Shown: positions 27,323-36,698, counted from the stretch's first letter. The stretch: 64,000 nucleotides of DNA from Schauerella aestuarii (GCF_009866805.1 NZ_SIZW01000043.1:496001-560000); one strand, 5' to 3'. Made by a program: numbers and translations. Notes: generated from the sequence alone by a model not told the origin.

Positions 27323-27967
27323 ATGGCAAACGTGCGCGATGTGGTCTATGCGGAATTAAGGCGCAAGCTGATGTCGGGCGCATTTCTGCCAGGCGAGCGT
27401 TTACGTGAAGAGCACATTGCGAGCGATCTTTCGGTGAGCCGCACGCCGGTGCGCGGGGCGATCCAGAAGTTGGTCGCCGACGGCCTGGTGCGTTTTGAAG
27501 AGCATCGCGGCGCCGTGGTGGTCGGCTGGACCGATCGCGATATCGAAGAGGCCTTTGACGTGCGGTTGCTGCTCGAGCCGCATGCAGCCGGCGTGGCTGC
27601 AGTGCACGCGACGGCGGCGGAGGTGGATGCGCTCGAGGCGCTCAATCAGCAAATGCTCGACGCCGTTCAATCCGACGATCCCGATCGGGTCGATCGTATT
27701 CAGCAGATCAATAACGCGTTTCACCACCAGTTGATCGACGCGTCGCATTCGGCGCGCCTCAAATCGTTGGTCGAAAGCTTTCTCGACATGCCGATCATCA
27801 TTGGGTCGTTCTATTTCTACACCACGCAGGACATGCTGACGAGTGTGGAGCATCATCGTCAGATCATCGCGGCGCTCAGGGCGCGCGACCGCGCGTTTGC
27901 CGAAGTGGCCACCCGATATCATCTGGCGGCCACACGAATGCTGTTCCAGAATCAGCGCAAGCACTGA
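27323..27967 (+). CDS. GntR/FadR-family (FCD) transcriptional regulator
   Basis: A 214-residue regulator. The N-terminal winged helix has VYAELRRKLMSGAFLPGERL, HIASDLSVSRTPVRGAIQKL and VRFEEHRGAVVV. The FCD effector domain follows, with the metal-site pattern FDVRLLLEPHAAGVAA, NNAFHHQLIDAS and SVEHHRQIIAAL. FCD regulators usually repress catabolic operons and sense small organic acids. It stands at the edge of the hydroxy-acid region and probably controls the minus-strand genes that follow it. Confidence 0.93.
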   Translation: MANVRDVVYAELRRKLMSGAFLPGERLREEHIASDLSVSRTPVRGAIQKLVADGLVRFEEHRGAVVVGWTDRDIEEAFDVRLLLEPHAAGVAAVHATAAEVDALEALNQQMLDAVQSDDPDRVDRIQQINNAFHHQLIDASHSARLKSLVESFLDMPIIIGSFYFYTTQDMLTSVEHHRQIIAALRARDRAFAEVATRYHLAATRMLFQNQRKH

Positions 27968-28057
27968 GCACATGGGTTCACTCGCCGCCTGCGCGCCGTG
28001 ACGCGCAGGCTGGCATCTCGCTCGATGCCAACGTCCATCAAGCGAGATGGCCGGTGC

Positions 28058-28726
28058 TCACATGATGCAGCCGAGTGCCTTCAGGCGTGCATCGACCCAA
28101 CTGGTGTCGAACTTGCCGGCCGCGATATCGGCCAGCATTTTCTCTTCCACGACATGCTTGTCGCTGGCGGCTTTGTAGGCGGCTTCGACCTGATCGAACG
28201 GGATGCTCAAGAGTCCGTCTTCGTCGCCGAGGATCAGATCGCCCGGCTCGATGGTCATGCCGTCCAAGGCGATGGTGCAGTTGATTTCGCCCGGGCCATC
28301 CTTGTAGGGACCGCGGTGGGTGATGCCAGCCGCGTACACCGGGAAGCTGCCCTTGCGCAAGGTGCCCGCATCGCGGATGGCGCCGTTGATGACGATGCCG
28401 GCCAGTTTGCGCGTTTGTGCATAAGCCACCATGATTTCGCCGATGATGGCATTGGTCAGGTCGCCACCGGCGTCCACGACGATGACGTCGCCGGGCTGGG
28501 CGATATCGAGCGCCTTGTGCACCATCAGGTTGTCGCCCGGGCGCGTGCGCACGGTGACGGCGGCACCGGCCAGCAGCGTGCCGTCGTGCATCGGGCGCAG
28601 CCGCGCGCCGCCGGCCGTCATGCGCGACATCATGTCGCTGATATTGGCTACCGGAATGGCGGCGAATTTCTTGACGGTGTCGGCGCTGACGGCGCGGGTG
28701 CGGGTGTGGATTTGAAAGCCAATCAT
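28058..28726 (-). CDS. RraA-like / 4-hydroxy-4-methyl-2-oxoglutarate aldolase-type protein
   Basis: A 222-residue protein of the RraA/HMG-aldolase fold. Signature parts are IPVANISDMMSRMTAGGARL, TVRTRPGDNLMVHKALD, QPGDVIVVDAGGDLTNAIIG and GIVINGAIRDAGTLRKGSFP (the RD pair that binds substrate and divalent metal). It ends with EPGDLILGDEDGLLSIPFD. Bacterial members cleave 4-hydroxy-4-methyl-2-oxoglutarate or decarboxylate oxaloacetate; RraA itself inhibits RNase E. The catabolic neighbours favour an enzymatic role. Confidence 0.9.
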   Translation of the reverse strand: MIGFQIHTRTRAVSADTVKKFAAIPVANISDMMSRMTAGGARLRPMHDGTLLAGAAVTVRTRPGDNLMVHKALDIAQPGDVIVVDAGGDLTNAIIGEIMVAYAQTRKLAGIVINGAIRDAGTLRKGSFPVYAAGITHRGPYKDGPGEINCTIALDGMTIEPGDLILGDEDGLLSIPFDQVEAAYKAASDKHVVEEKMLADIAAGKFDTSWVDARLKALGCIM

Positions 28727-28805
28727 GATGTCTCCAATGTGAAAAACGAAAGGGACGTACCTGGACTATCCCGGGTACGTCGCTCGGCATTAAGAACGGA
28801 CTGCG

Positions 28806-29774
28806 TTATTGTGGCTCGATGCCGGCGTCCTTGACGATTTTGCCGAAGGTGTCGTGGTCGGCCTTGTGGCGCTTGGCCAGATCGTCGGGCGTACCGCCGA
28901 TGACGCTGTAGCCGCTTTCCTCGAGCTTCTTGATCAATTCGGGATCGCGCAGCGTGTCGTTCAGCGCGGTGTTCAGCGTTTTAACGACCGCGTCAGGCGT
29001 TTTTGCCGGTGCCATCAAGCCCCACCAGATGCTTTGATTGATGTCCTTGTAGCCGCTTTCCACGAAGGTGGGCACATCGGGCAGGGCGGGCGAACGCTGC
29101 TCTGCCACAACCGCCAGGGCGCGCACCTTGCCGGCCTTGATCTGCGGCAAAAGCGATGCGACCGAGCCGGTGTAAAGCGCGATGCGCTGGCTCATCAGAT
29201 CGGGGAACGCTTGCGACCAGCCGCGATACGGCACATGCGAGAGCTGCATCTTGGCGGCTTTGCCCCAGAGATGGCCCAACAGATCGCCGGTGCCGCCCAC
29301 GCCGGGAATGCCCAGCGTGATCTCGTTCGGTTTTTCCTTGGCGGCTTTCTCGACATCTGCGATCGTTTTGTACGGCGAATCCGGCATGACCACAAACACA
29401 CTGGGTGAGGTCGCCACCAGTCCGACGGGCGTGAAACTTTTGAACGTGTCGTACGAGAGTTTGGTGTATAGCCAGGGATTGAGGACGATGTTGTCGGTTT
29501 GCGCCATGACGAGCGTATGCCCGTCGGGATTGGCCCGCGCTGTGCTGTCCAGTGCCAGGTTGCCGCCGGCGCCAGGCTTGTTCTCCACCACGATATTCCA
29601 CTTGGTCTTGGCCGAAATGCTGGTGGCCACCATGCGGGTGAGGGTGTCGGTGCCGCCGCCGGGCGGGAACGGAGAAATCATGCTGATGGGGCTTTGCGAG
29701 AGATCGGCCGCTGTCACCGCGAAGGCGCATGCCGACAGGGTTGCCAGGGCGGCGAGTTTGCTCAGTGCTTTCAT
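28806..29774 (-). CDS. Bug-family (TctC-type) periplasmic substrate-binding protein
   Basis: A 322-residue exported protein. GGAGG six bases upstream selects the ATG of MKALSKLAALATLSACAFAV, a signal peptide. The mature part has SPFPPGGGTDTLTRMVATSI, VVENKPGAGGNLALD, LSHVPYRGWSQAFPDLMSQR and LPDVPTFVESGYKD, the standard Bug architecture binding carboxylates or related small molecules. No TctA/TctB membrane genes are nearby, so it is an orphan receptor, common in Bordetella-like genomes. It lies between RraA-like and dehydrogenase genes in the same direction. Confidence 0.95.
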   Translation of the reverse strand: MKALSKLAALATLSACAFAVTAADLSQSPISMISPFPPGGGTDTLTRMVATSISAKTKWNIVVENKPGAGGNLALDSTARANPDGHTLVMAQTDNIVLNPWLYTKLSYDTFKSFTPVGLVATSPSVFVVMPDSPYKTIADVEKAAKEKPNEITLGIPGVGGTGDLLGHLWGKAAKMQLSHVPYRGWSQAFPDLMSQRIALYTGSVASLLPQIKAGKVRALAVVAEQRSPALPDVPTFVESGYKDINQSIWWGLMAPAKTPDAVVKTLNTALNDTLRDPELIKKLEESGYSVIGGTPDDLAKRHKADHDTFGKIVKDAGIEPQ

Positions 29775-29813
29775 TGTCATCCTCCGAAATCTTGGTTTTT
29801 TCTTATCTTTCGA

Positions 29814-29924
29814 TCGCGACGATCACAGGCTCTGTGGATCGGGGTCGCGACGATAAAAAATGGTCAGTGGTCTATGGATATAAAGGTCTATGGGTGATGG
29901 GTCTCGACGATCAAACGGTCTATG
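29814..29924. repeat. Iterated short direct repeats upstream of the Bug gene
   Basis: TCGCGACGAT appears at 29814-29823 and 29845-29854 and as TCTCGACGAT at 29902-29911. GGTCTATG occurs at 29869, 29885 and 29917, with GGTCTCGA at 29900, giving a near 16-bp period. They fill the 200-bp gap between the Bug gene and the dehydrogenase and may be a regulator-binding array. Confidence 0.55.
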
Positions 29925-29980
29925 AGTCTAAGAACTTAAACGTCGTGACCGTCCAACGTTGCATGGGTCGAAGCGGCTAA

Positions 29981-30862
29981 TCAAACCGACGGCCGTGACG
30001 ATTCGGCGTGTTGCCGCAGCCACGTCAGACTGCCCTCGATCGTGTTGTCGATCGGTGCCGTCTCGGCGTTCAACGCGTTGGTGGTGCGTTGAAACAAGGC
30101 TTCCACACCGTCCAGCACCAACGGCTCGAGATCGTCGAGCCGCAATTGTCGTTTGGCTTCTTGTACTTCGGCCAGGCGCCGTTTCGCGTGAATCACATGG
30201 GTGCGCACGCACGCTTCGAGAAAGCTGGGCAGCGGTGTTTGATCGACATCGGAAAGCACGTCGTACAGGGTGTGCCGCAAATCCTTTTTCTCGGCGGCGA
30301 CCAGGCATTCGACCGCGAGCGCTTCAATGCCCTTGGTGAAGATGCTGCGCAGCAGTTTCAGGGTGGCGGCATCGCCCGCGCGATCGCCAACGGCCTTGAT
30401 CGGCGCACCGATAGACGCCAGCAGCACACGGATATCTTCCGCACCGATGCCAGCGCACAGCAGTGGCGTCTTGTGTTTCGTCATGCTGATGCCGCCCGTG
30501 ATCGCCACGTCGACCAGGCGCACGCCGTGAGCAGTCGCTTGCGCTGCCGCGCTGGTCATGTGCGCTGGGTTGGCGGTGGTGAAGTCGGCGTAGATTGCAC
30601 CGGGCGTCATCAGCGGCAGCGCGCGGTGAGCGACGTCCAACGCCACGCCGCCGAACACCGCGCTGATCACCACCTCCGCATCGGCCAGCCAGGCACCGGG
30701 CGCCGTTTGAACCCTTGCGCACAGTGCTTCGGCCAGAGCCCGCAGCGCATCCGTAGGGCGCTCGTCGCAAAGATCCACCATCTGGTGGCCCGCTGCTGCG
30801 AGCGCCTCGGCGTAGCATCTCCCGACCTCGCCGCATCCTATGAGGCTTATTTTCATGTTCAT
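29981..30862 (-). CDS. 6-phosphogluconate-dehydrogenase-like NAD(P) oxidoreductase (DUF1932 type)
   Basis: A 293-residue beta-hydroxyacid-dehydrogenase relative. The N-terminus MNMKISLIGCGEVGRCYAEA is the NAD(P)-binding loop. DAEVVISAVFGGVALDVAHR, IYADFTTANPAHM and VRLVDVAITGGISMTKHKTP complete the Rossmann domain. The helical C-terminal part (ATLKLLRSIFTKGIEALAVE, with the catalytic-Lys-type position) resembles DUF1932. It likely oxidises a 3-hydroxyacid. The longer open frame upstream was rejected because it crosses hydrophobic non-family sequence. The start is at 30862 or 30856. Confidence 0.87.
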   Translation of the reverse strand: MNMKISLIGCGEVGRCYAEALAAAGHQMVDLCDERPTDALRALAEALCARVQTAPGAWLADAEVVISAVFGGVALDVAHRALPLMTPGAIYADFTTANPAHMTSAAAQATAHGVRLVDVAITGGISMTKHKTPLLCAGIGAEDIRVLLASIGAPIKAVGDRAGDAATLKLLRSIFTKGIEALAVECLVAAEKKDLRHTLYDVLSDVDQTPLPSFLEACVRTHVIHAKRRLAEVQEAKRQLRLDDLEPLVLDGVEALFQRTTNALNAETAPIDNTIEGSLTWLRQHAESSRPSV

Positions 30863-30971
30863 CAGTACAAAAAAAATACAGAATGATGTTGTAGCGTTGA
30901 AAAAGAAGCCAAGATATGCGGGATTACCCGGTATATAGAATGCGAACGAAAACAACCGAAATACAATTTGC

Positions 30972-31958
30972 CTACTGATCAATCCAGGGCATCTGTTTCC
31001 ACAGCGCCTGGAATTCGGCTTCGCCGCGCGCAAGTTCGCGGGAATAGTCGTCAGGCGTCAGGTAGCGCAGCGGGGCGAAAAGTTCGGCCGCCTTCGCTTG
31101 AAACTCGGCATCGGCCAGCGTTTTGGCAATTGCATCCACGAGCTGCTTGCGCACTTCGGGCGGCAATCCCTTGGGCGCGGCAAGGCCGCGCAGCGACGCC
31201 AGTTCGTAGTCGTAGCCCTGTTCCTTGAAGGTTGGCACGTCGGGCAGGATCACCGAGCGCGTCTTGCCCATTTGCCCGAGGAAACGGATCGGCGTGCCGC
31301 CTTTCTGATAGGCCAGCGCTTCACCCACGTTGATGGCTCCGATCATGATTTCGCCACTGGCCACCGCGCCGCGTACCTCACCCGCACCCTTGTAGGGAAT
31401 GTGGCTGAGCTGCGTGCCGGATACCTTCTGGAATTGCAGCATCGCAAGATGATCGTCGGAGCCGGTGCCTGTGGTGCCTACCGTGACCTTCCCGGGATTC
31501 TTCTTCGCGTAATCGGCCAGTTCGGCCAGCGTCTTGATGGGGCTGCTGTTCAATACCGTAAAGGCACCTGGATCGTCGACCACGTTGCCCAGCAGATCGA
31601 AGCTCTTCCAGTCGAAGGTCGACTTGCGTTCGATCGGGATGGTGAGCATGTTGGGCGTGTTGACGAAGCCGATGGTGTAGCCGTCTGCCGGTGCGCGTGC
31701 CACTTCTGCAAAGCCGATGGCGCCGCCCGCGCCCGGGCGGTTGAGCACCACGATGCGGGCACCGTTGCCCAGGTATTTCTGGATGAAGGGTGCCATCATG
31801 CGCGCGACCAGATCGGTGCCGCCGCCGGGTCCGTAGGAAACGATCAGATTGATGGGATGCTCGGGATAGGTGGCCGCGTGTGCCGCGGGCGTGAGGCCCA
31901 TCAGCATGGCGCTACCGATGGCGAGCGAACCGAGTACGGCGCGTCTGTTCTTGTTCAT
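30972..31958 (-). CDS. Bug-family (TctC-type) periplasmic substrate-binding protein
   Basis: A 328-residue binding protein starting at MNKNRRAVLGSLAIGSAML, with GAGGAG eight bases upstream. The signal has a twin-arginine-like NRRAVLG and ends in AHAATYP. The mature part contains IVSYGPGGGTDLVARMMAPF, RPGAGGAIGFAEVARA, LSHIPYKGAGEVRGAVASGE and LPDVPTFKEQGYDYELA. It probably captures a carboxylate in the periplasm and has no cognate TctAB here. It sits with the dehydrogenase 109 bp downstream and the D-2-hydroxyacid dehydrogenase 47 bp upstream, all in one direction. Confidence 0.95.
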   Translation of the reverse strand: MNKNRRAVLGSLAIGSAMLMGLTPAAHAATYPEHPINLIVSYGPGGGTDLVARMMAPFIQKYLGNGARIVVLNRPGAGGAIGFAEVARAPADGYTIGFVNTPNMLTIPIERKSTFDWKSFDLLGNVVDDPGAFTVLNSSPIKTLAELADYAKKNPGKVTVGTTGTGSDDHLAMLQFQKVSGTQLSHIPYKGAGEVRGAVASGEIMIGAINVGEALAYQKGGTPIRFLGQMGKTRSVILPDVPTFKEQGYDYELASLRGLAAPKGLPPEVRKQLVDAIAKTLADAEFQAKAAELFAPLRYLTPDDYSRELARGEAEFQALWKQMPWIDQ

Positions 31959-32005
31959 GTGTTGTCTCCTCAAAATCTATTTATGGGGTGTTGACGTCGA
32001 TCGGA

Positions 32006-33049
32006 TCAGCCCAGCTTCAACGCCTGGATACGTGCCAGCGCAGTGGGCCACACTTCCGGGTTCACCAGCTTCGGCGGTCGCCGACCGTGCAGCATCGCAA
32101 GGATCTGTTCTGCGGACGACACGGCCACGTTGCGGCGCGCTTCGTGTGTGACGCCGCCGGTGTGATAGGCCGCAACCACGTTGGGCAGGTGCAGCAGGGG
32201 CGTATCGCGGGGGGGCGGTTCTTGCACCCACACGTCCAGGCCGGCGCCGGCCAGATGGCCGGACTGCAATGCGGCCAGCAAAGCGGCTTCGTCGTGAATG
32301 CCGCCACGTGCCGTCGAAATGAAAAGCGCACCCCGCTTCATTGCTGCGAAGGCATCGGCGTTCATCATGCCGCGTGTGGTGGCGTCCAGAGGGCAGTGCA
32401 GCGATACCACGTCCGCTTGCGCGATCAGGTTCTCGAACGTGCGCGGTTCGGCGCCACGCGAGCGGATCTCGGCGTCGGTGAGGTGAGGGTCATAGGCCAG
32501 CACGTCCATGCCGAAGCCGCGCGCGATGCGAGCGGTGCGTGTGCCGATTTCGCCCAATCCGATGAGCCCCATCGTGCGGCCGTGAATCTCGTTGCCCATC
32601 ACGTCTTCGCGCGAGAAGCCCACATCGCGTTGCAAACGTGTATGGGCTTCGACGACACGTTTGACGATGCCGAGCAGCAAGGCGAACGTGTGCTCGGCCA
32701 CCGAGTTGGCGTTCGCGCCCGCCTGGTTGACGACGGCAATGCCGGCTTGTGTGCACGCGGCCACATCGACCGTGTCATAGCCCGCGCCGCCTGACGATAC
32801 GCACACCAGATCGGGGCATTGCGCAATGAGCGCGGCATTGACCTGCCAGGCGACGGGCACTTCGTCTTTCGCGGCCGAGACGTGGTACGCGTGGGCCTGG
32901 CGCAGGCCCGCCAACGTGCGCGCATCGTCGCCGCGCGACGGCAGCACTTCCAGCGAGACGCCGGGGTCGGTGGCGATCAAGCGGTCGAAGGCATCGTTCA
33001 GCCAGAGGTCCAGCCGGCGCACGCGCGCCGTGTGGGCGATGTCGTTCAT
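32006..33049 (-). CDS. D-2-hydroxyacid dehydrogenase
   Basis: A 347-residue NAD-dependent D-isomer-specific dehydrogenase. Signature parts are GGAGYDTVDVAACTQAGIAV and the nucleotide loop GLIGLGEIGTRTARIARGFG. SLHCPLDATTRGMMN and the catalytic Arg in FISTARGGIHDEAAL follow. Then come GAGLDVWVQEPPP (Glu), and the His in AAYHTGGVTHEARRN. It would interconvert a D-2-hydroxyacid and a 2-oxoacid. CGGAG precedes the ATG. First gene of the minus-strand run that continues with two Bug proteins, the 6PGDH-like enzyme and the RraA-like aldolase, a plausible route for a hydroxy- or branched dicarboxylic acid. Confidence 0.93.
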   Translation of the reverse strand: MNDIAHTARVRRLDLWLNDAFDRLIATDPGVSLEVLPSRGDDARTLAGLRQAHAYHVSAAKDEVPVAWQVNAALIAQCPDLVCVSSGGAGYDTVDVAACTQAGIAVVNQAGANANSVAEHTFALLLGIVKRVVEAHTRLQRDVGFSREDVMGNEIHGRTMGLIGLGEIGTRTARIARGFGMDVLAYDPHLTDAEIRSRGAEPRTFENLIAQADVVSLHCPLDATTRGMMNADAFAAMKRGALFISTARGGIHDEAALLAALQSGHLAGAGLDVWVQEPPPRDTPLLHLPNVVAAYHTGGVTHEARRNVAVSSAEQILAMLHGRRPPKLVNPEVWPTALARIQALKLG

Positions 33050-33274
33050 AGTCTCCGTTCCAGATGAAGGTGGGGCGCGCGTTCTCGGTCGCGCTTCTTT
33101 TGTCAGGGTGCATGCGACAGGTCGTGCGCCGTCGCTGCGCTGCGTCTTCGGCGGGTCAGGCGCCGTCGCCGTTGCCCCCGCGCGGTTGCGTCACATTGTG
33201 CGCTTTGTTGCTTCTAAAAAACGCCGGGTGACTGTTGGCTTTTAGTGTGTCTCGGTGTGCGCGGGGGCGAGCGC

Positions 33275-34174
33275 TCAGATGAGGCAGGTTGGCGCATGGA
33301 AATCCACGGTTTGCTGGGCGAGTTCACGTATCGCTTGCACCATCGGGCGGGTGTCGTCGCGCCGCCATTGATAGGTGTAGGTCAGCGGACGCAGGGGCGG
33401 GAAGTGCGGCAAGGGCGCCAGATCGCCGCGTGCGATCAGCAACTGGGCCCATGCGGTGGGCAGAAAGCCCACACCCAGACCTTCGCGAATCAATCCCGCG
33501 ACGGCGCCCCAGTTATTGCAACTGAGGTGGCGGCCGGGCGCGGCGCGCTGATCGGTCAGCCATGCATCGAGCATGCGCACGGTGCCGGCACTTTGCGGCA
33601 ACGTGACCAGCGTGAGGTCGGCCAACGCTTCCGGCGGCAAGTCTTCGGGATGCGGTACGGCGCGCCGGGTGGTGACCCACTCGAACCGGGCTTCGCCGAT
33701 CACGCTCGAGGCGATGGCGGTTCGGGTCGAAGGGCCGGCGATGATCGCGAAATCCAGTTCGCCTTCTTCCAGACCTTTTTCGAGCCATTCGCCCACGTCT
33801 ACCGTGGGTTCGATCGATAGCGCAGGATGTGCCGCCTGGATGGCGGAGATGAGCTTCGGCATCCAGCTGAGCGAGGTCAATTCGCCCACGCCGAAGCGGC
33901 AGCGTCCGGAAAGCGTCATGCGATTGCTGGCGCGGCGCGTGAACTGATCCGCACTGCGCAGCAGTTCCTTGGCATGCGGCACGAGCTGTTCGCCCAACGG
34001 CGTGAGCGTGGCGCTGCGCGCGGTACGCGTGAAGAGGTCGGCACCGATCGAGATCTCCAGCTCGGCCAAACGCTTGGACAAGGACGAAATCGAGATATCG
34101 AGACGGCTGGCGGCAATCGCGAAGTTGCGGCAGGTGGCCGCCCAGTAAAAGGCTTCGAGCTGTTTGAGCGTCAT
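33275..34174 (-). CDS. LysR-family transcriptional regulator
   Basis: A 299-residue LysR protein. The helix-turn-helix is MTLKQLEAFYWAATCRNFAI with SISSLSKRLAELEISIGADL and the wing RSATLTPLGEQLV. The effector domain begins GRCRFGVGELTSLSWMPKLI. It is divergent from the flavin hydroxyacid oxidase operon, which is its most likely target. The 225 bp between its stop and the D-2-hydroxyacid dehydrogenase start contain no gene. Confidence 0.93.
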   Translation of the reverse strand: MTLKQLEAFYWAATCRNFAIAASRLDISISSLSKRLAELEISIGADLFTRTARSATLTPLGEQLVPHAKELLRSADQFTRRASNRMTLSGRCRFGVGELTSLSWMPKLISAIQAAHPALSIEPTVDVGEWLEKGLEEGELDFAIIAGPSTRTAIASSVIGEARFEWVTTRRAVPHPEDLPPEALADLTLVTLPQSAGTVRMLDAWLTDQRAAPGRHLSCNNWGAVAGLIREGLGVGFLPTAWAQLLIARGDLAPLPHFPPLRPLTYTYQWRRDDTRPMVQAIRELAQQTVDFHAPTCLI

Positions 34175-34340
34175 GGCAAAACTCTGGCGCTGGCGAGAGC
34201 GAATAAAAGTGAATGAAAAGCGATCGATAAACGCGCTTTATTCTGATCTCACCTTGGCCTATAGTCCATGACTTAAATGACAACATCTCGGAGTGGCGCA
34301 CGCCATGCGCCACTTTTTCGATCCGGGGGAGACCCAAGCC

Positions 34341-35495
34341 GTGCCGAAGTCGCTGCGTCAATTTCTTAGCTTGAACGATTTCCAGCCTGCCGCCGAGCGG
34401 GCCTTGCCCAAGCCGATCTTCGCCTACGTGGCGGGCGGCGTGGAAGACAACATGTCCGAGCGCGCCAATCGCGCGCAGTTCGATCGATATGGATTCGTGC
34501 CGCGCGTATTGGTGGACGTGTCCAAGCGCGATCAAACCGTGGAGATCTTCGGCCGCACATACGCGGCGCCTGTGGGGTTGGCGCCGATGGGGATTTCGGC
34601 GATGTCGAGTTATCGCGGCGACATCGTGCTCGCCCGCGCGGGGATGGACGCAAACGTACCGGCGATCATGAGCGGGTCGTCGTTGATCCGGCTCGAAGAG
34701 GTGATGGAACAGGCGCCCGGCACGTGGTTTCAAGCGTATCTGCCGGGGGATAGCGAGCAGATACGCGCGCTGATCGATCGTGTGGCGGCCGCGAAGGTGC
34801 AAACCCTGGTGCTCACGGTAGACACGCCGGTATCGGCGAATCGCGAGAACAATGTCCGCGCCGGATTTTCGACGCCACTGCGCCCGAGTCTGTCGCTGGC
34901 CTATCAGGGCGTCACGCACCCGCGCTGGCTGTTCGGCAATTTTCTACGCACGCTGTCGCGCCATGGCATGCCGCACTTCGAGAACAACTATGCCAAGCGC
35001 GGGGCGCCGATCGTGTCGGCCAACGTGCTGCGGGATTTTTCCGACCGCGGGCATTTGAACTGGACACACGTGGCCGCCATCCGGCGGCAATGGAAAGGCA
35101 CGATGGTGATCAAGGGCATCTTGTCGGCCGAAGATGCCGCGCTTGCGCGTAACCACGGCATGGACGGCATCATCGTGTCCAACCACGGCGGCCGGCAGCT
35201 CGACGGCACGGTGGCGCCGCTGATCGTGTTGCCCGAGGTGGTGGCCGCGGCTGGCGAAATGACGGTCATGCTCGATAGCGGCATTCGCCGCGGCACGGAT
35301 GTGCTCAAGGCGTTGGCGCTGGGCGCGAAATGCTGCTTCGTTGGCCGGCCGTTCAATTTCGCGGCCGCGGTGGCGGGCCCGGAAGGCGTGAAGCATGCCA
35401 TCGGCCTGATCGTGGCAGAGGTGCAGCGGGATATGGGGCTGTTGGGGGTGACCGATCTGAAGGCGCTCGACGCTGCATTCTTGCGCCGGTTGTGA
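34341..35495 (+). CDS. FMN-dependent alpha-hydroxy-acid oxidase/dehydrogenase
   Basis: A 384-residue TIM-barrel flavoenzyme of the L-lactate dehydrogenase/glycolate oxidase family. Motifs are SLNDFQPAAERALPKPIFAY, APVGLAPMGISAMSSYRGDI, LTVDTPVSANRENNVRAGF, the Lys of MVIKGILSAEDAALA and the catalytic His in IIVSNHGGRQLDGTVAPL. MLDSGIRRGTDVLKALALGA binds FMN phosphate. GTG 34341 is preferred, with GGGGGAG nine bases upstream and family-like N-terminus PKSLRQFLSLNDF; ATG 34305 or GTG 34293 are alternatives. It oxidises an L-2-hydroxyacid to the 2-oxoacid, complementing the D-specific enzyme nearby. Confidence 0.92.
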   Translation: MPKSLRQFLSLNDFQPAAERALPKPIFAYVAGGVEDNMSERANRAQFDRYGFVPRVLVDVSKRDQTVEIFGRTYAAPVGLAPMGISAMSSYRGDIVLARAGMDANVPAIMSGSSLIRLEEVMEQAPGTWFQAYLPGDSEQIRALIDRVAAAKVQTLVLTVDTPVSANRENNVRAGFSTPLRPSLSLAYQGVTHPRWLFGNFLRTLSRHGMPHFENNYAKRGAPIVSANVLRDFSDRGHLNWTHVAAIRRQWKGTMVIKGILSAEDAALARNHGMDGIIVSNHGGRQLDGTVAPLIVLPEVVAAAGEMTVMLDSGIRRGTDVLKALALGAKCCFVGRPFNFAAAVAGPEGVKHAIGLIVAEVQRDMGLLGVTDLKALDAAFLRRL

Positions 35496-35576
35496 GGGCG
35501 ATTGCGGGTCGTTCGTTACTGGGAAGTTCAGGCAAACCCCAAGAATCTCTCGCATAGAACCCAATAACTCGATGGT

Positions 35577-35604
35577 TTGACCATGGCCGGCACTCCAATA
35601 ATGT
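35577..35604 (+). promoter_or_regulatory. Candidate promoter before the third Bug gene
   Basis: TTGACC (35577-35582), a 16-bp spacer and TAATGT (35599-35604) lie about 50 bp before the Bug ATG in the 160-bp gap after the hydroxyacid oxidase. Confidence 0.4.
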
Positions 35605-35656
35605 TGATGCGGCACCCCTCGACGGGGCCGCCTACGACATAACACGGAGACCCGAC

Positions 35657-36661
35657 ATGCCCCAATTCGTTTTCACCCAACGCCGCCGCATCCTCAGCGC
35701 CGCGGGCGCCGCCATGCTGACCTGTGCGCTGGGCGCGGCGTCAGCGCAAGCCGCCGAGTACCCCGATCGTCCTTTGCGGATGGTGATTCCTTATCCTCCC
35801 GGTGGCGCTACCGACGTGGTGGGCCGGGTGCTGGCCGCCAAGCTGTCCGACGAGCTCAAGCAACAGGTCGTGGTGGAAAACCGGGGTGGCGCGGGTGGCA
35901 ACCTGGGCGCCGATGCGGTGGCGCGTGCCGAGCCCGACGGCTACACGTTGCTGATGGGCGCGATCACCTCGCACTCGATCATGGCGACGCTGGAAAAGCC
36001 GACGATTTCGTACAAGCTGATGGACGACCTGACGCCGGTGGCCACCGTGGCCGCCGTGCCGCTGGTGTTTGTGGTCAATCCCAACGTGCCGGCCAAGTCG
36101 CTGAAGGAGCTGATTGCTTACGCCAAGGCCAATCCGGGCAAACTCACGTATGCCTCATCCGGTGCGGGCGCCCCGCAGCGCATGGGTGCGGAATTGTTCA
36201 AGCGCCAGGCCGGCGTCGATATGCTGCACGTGCCTTATCGCGGCAGTGGCCCGGCAATGACCGATCTGGTGGGCGGTCAGGTCAACACCATGGTCGAGAC
36301 CGTGCCTGCAGCCTTGCCCTTCATCAAGAGCGGTCAATTGCGTGCGCTCGCGGTGACCACGCCCGAGCGCATCTCGATGCTGCCCGACATGCCGACGGCT
36401 GCCGAAGCGGGTTTGCCCGGTTTCGAAGTGGCCTCGATGTTCGGTATCCTGGTGCCCGCCAAGACGCCGGCGCCGATTGTCGAGAAGCTCAACGCCGCCG
36501 TCACACGCGTCTTGCAGATGCCCGATGTGAAGGAAAAACTGTTGCAGCAGGGCGCGTATGCCGTGGCACCGGCCTCCGCGCCGGAAGCCCGCAAACGTCT
36601 GCAGGCCGAAGTCGATATGTGGGCCAAAGTGATCGCCGACGCCAAGATCACGCTCGAATAA
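35657..36661 (+). CDS. Bug-family (TctC-type) periplasmic substrate-binding protein
   Basis: A 334-residue binding protein with CGGAG before the ATG. The signal peptide has a Tat-like QRRRILSAAGAAML and ends in AQAAEYPDRP. The mature protein shows MVIPYPPGGATDVVGRVLAA, VVENRGGAGGNLGADAVARA, LHVPYRGSGPAMTDLVGGQV and LPDMPTAAEAGLPGFEV. It is 37 bp before the IlvD/Edd dehydratase, so its ligand is probably the dehydratase substrate or a precursor. No membrane partner genes are present. Confidence 0.95.
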   Translation: MPQFVFTQRRRILSAAGAAMLTCALGAASAQAAEYPDRPLRMVIPYPPGGATDVVGRVLAAKLSDELKQQVVVENRGGAGGNLGADAVARAEPDGYTLLMGAITSHSIMATLEKPTISYKLMDDLTPVATVAAVPLVFVVNPNVPAKSLKELIAYAKANPGKLTYASSGAGAPQRMGAELFKRQAGVDMLHVPYRGSGPAMTDLVGGQVNTMVETVPAALPFIKSGQLRALAVTTPERISMLPDMPTAAEAGLPGFEVASMFGILVPAKTPAPIVEKLNAAVTRVLQMPDVKEKLLQQGAYAVAPASAPEARKRLQAEVDMWAKVIADAKITLE

Positions 36662-36698
36662 GCACGAATCACTACCTGTTTTCAGTACAAGGAAAGTC

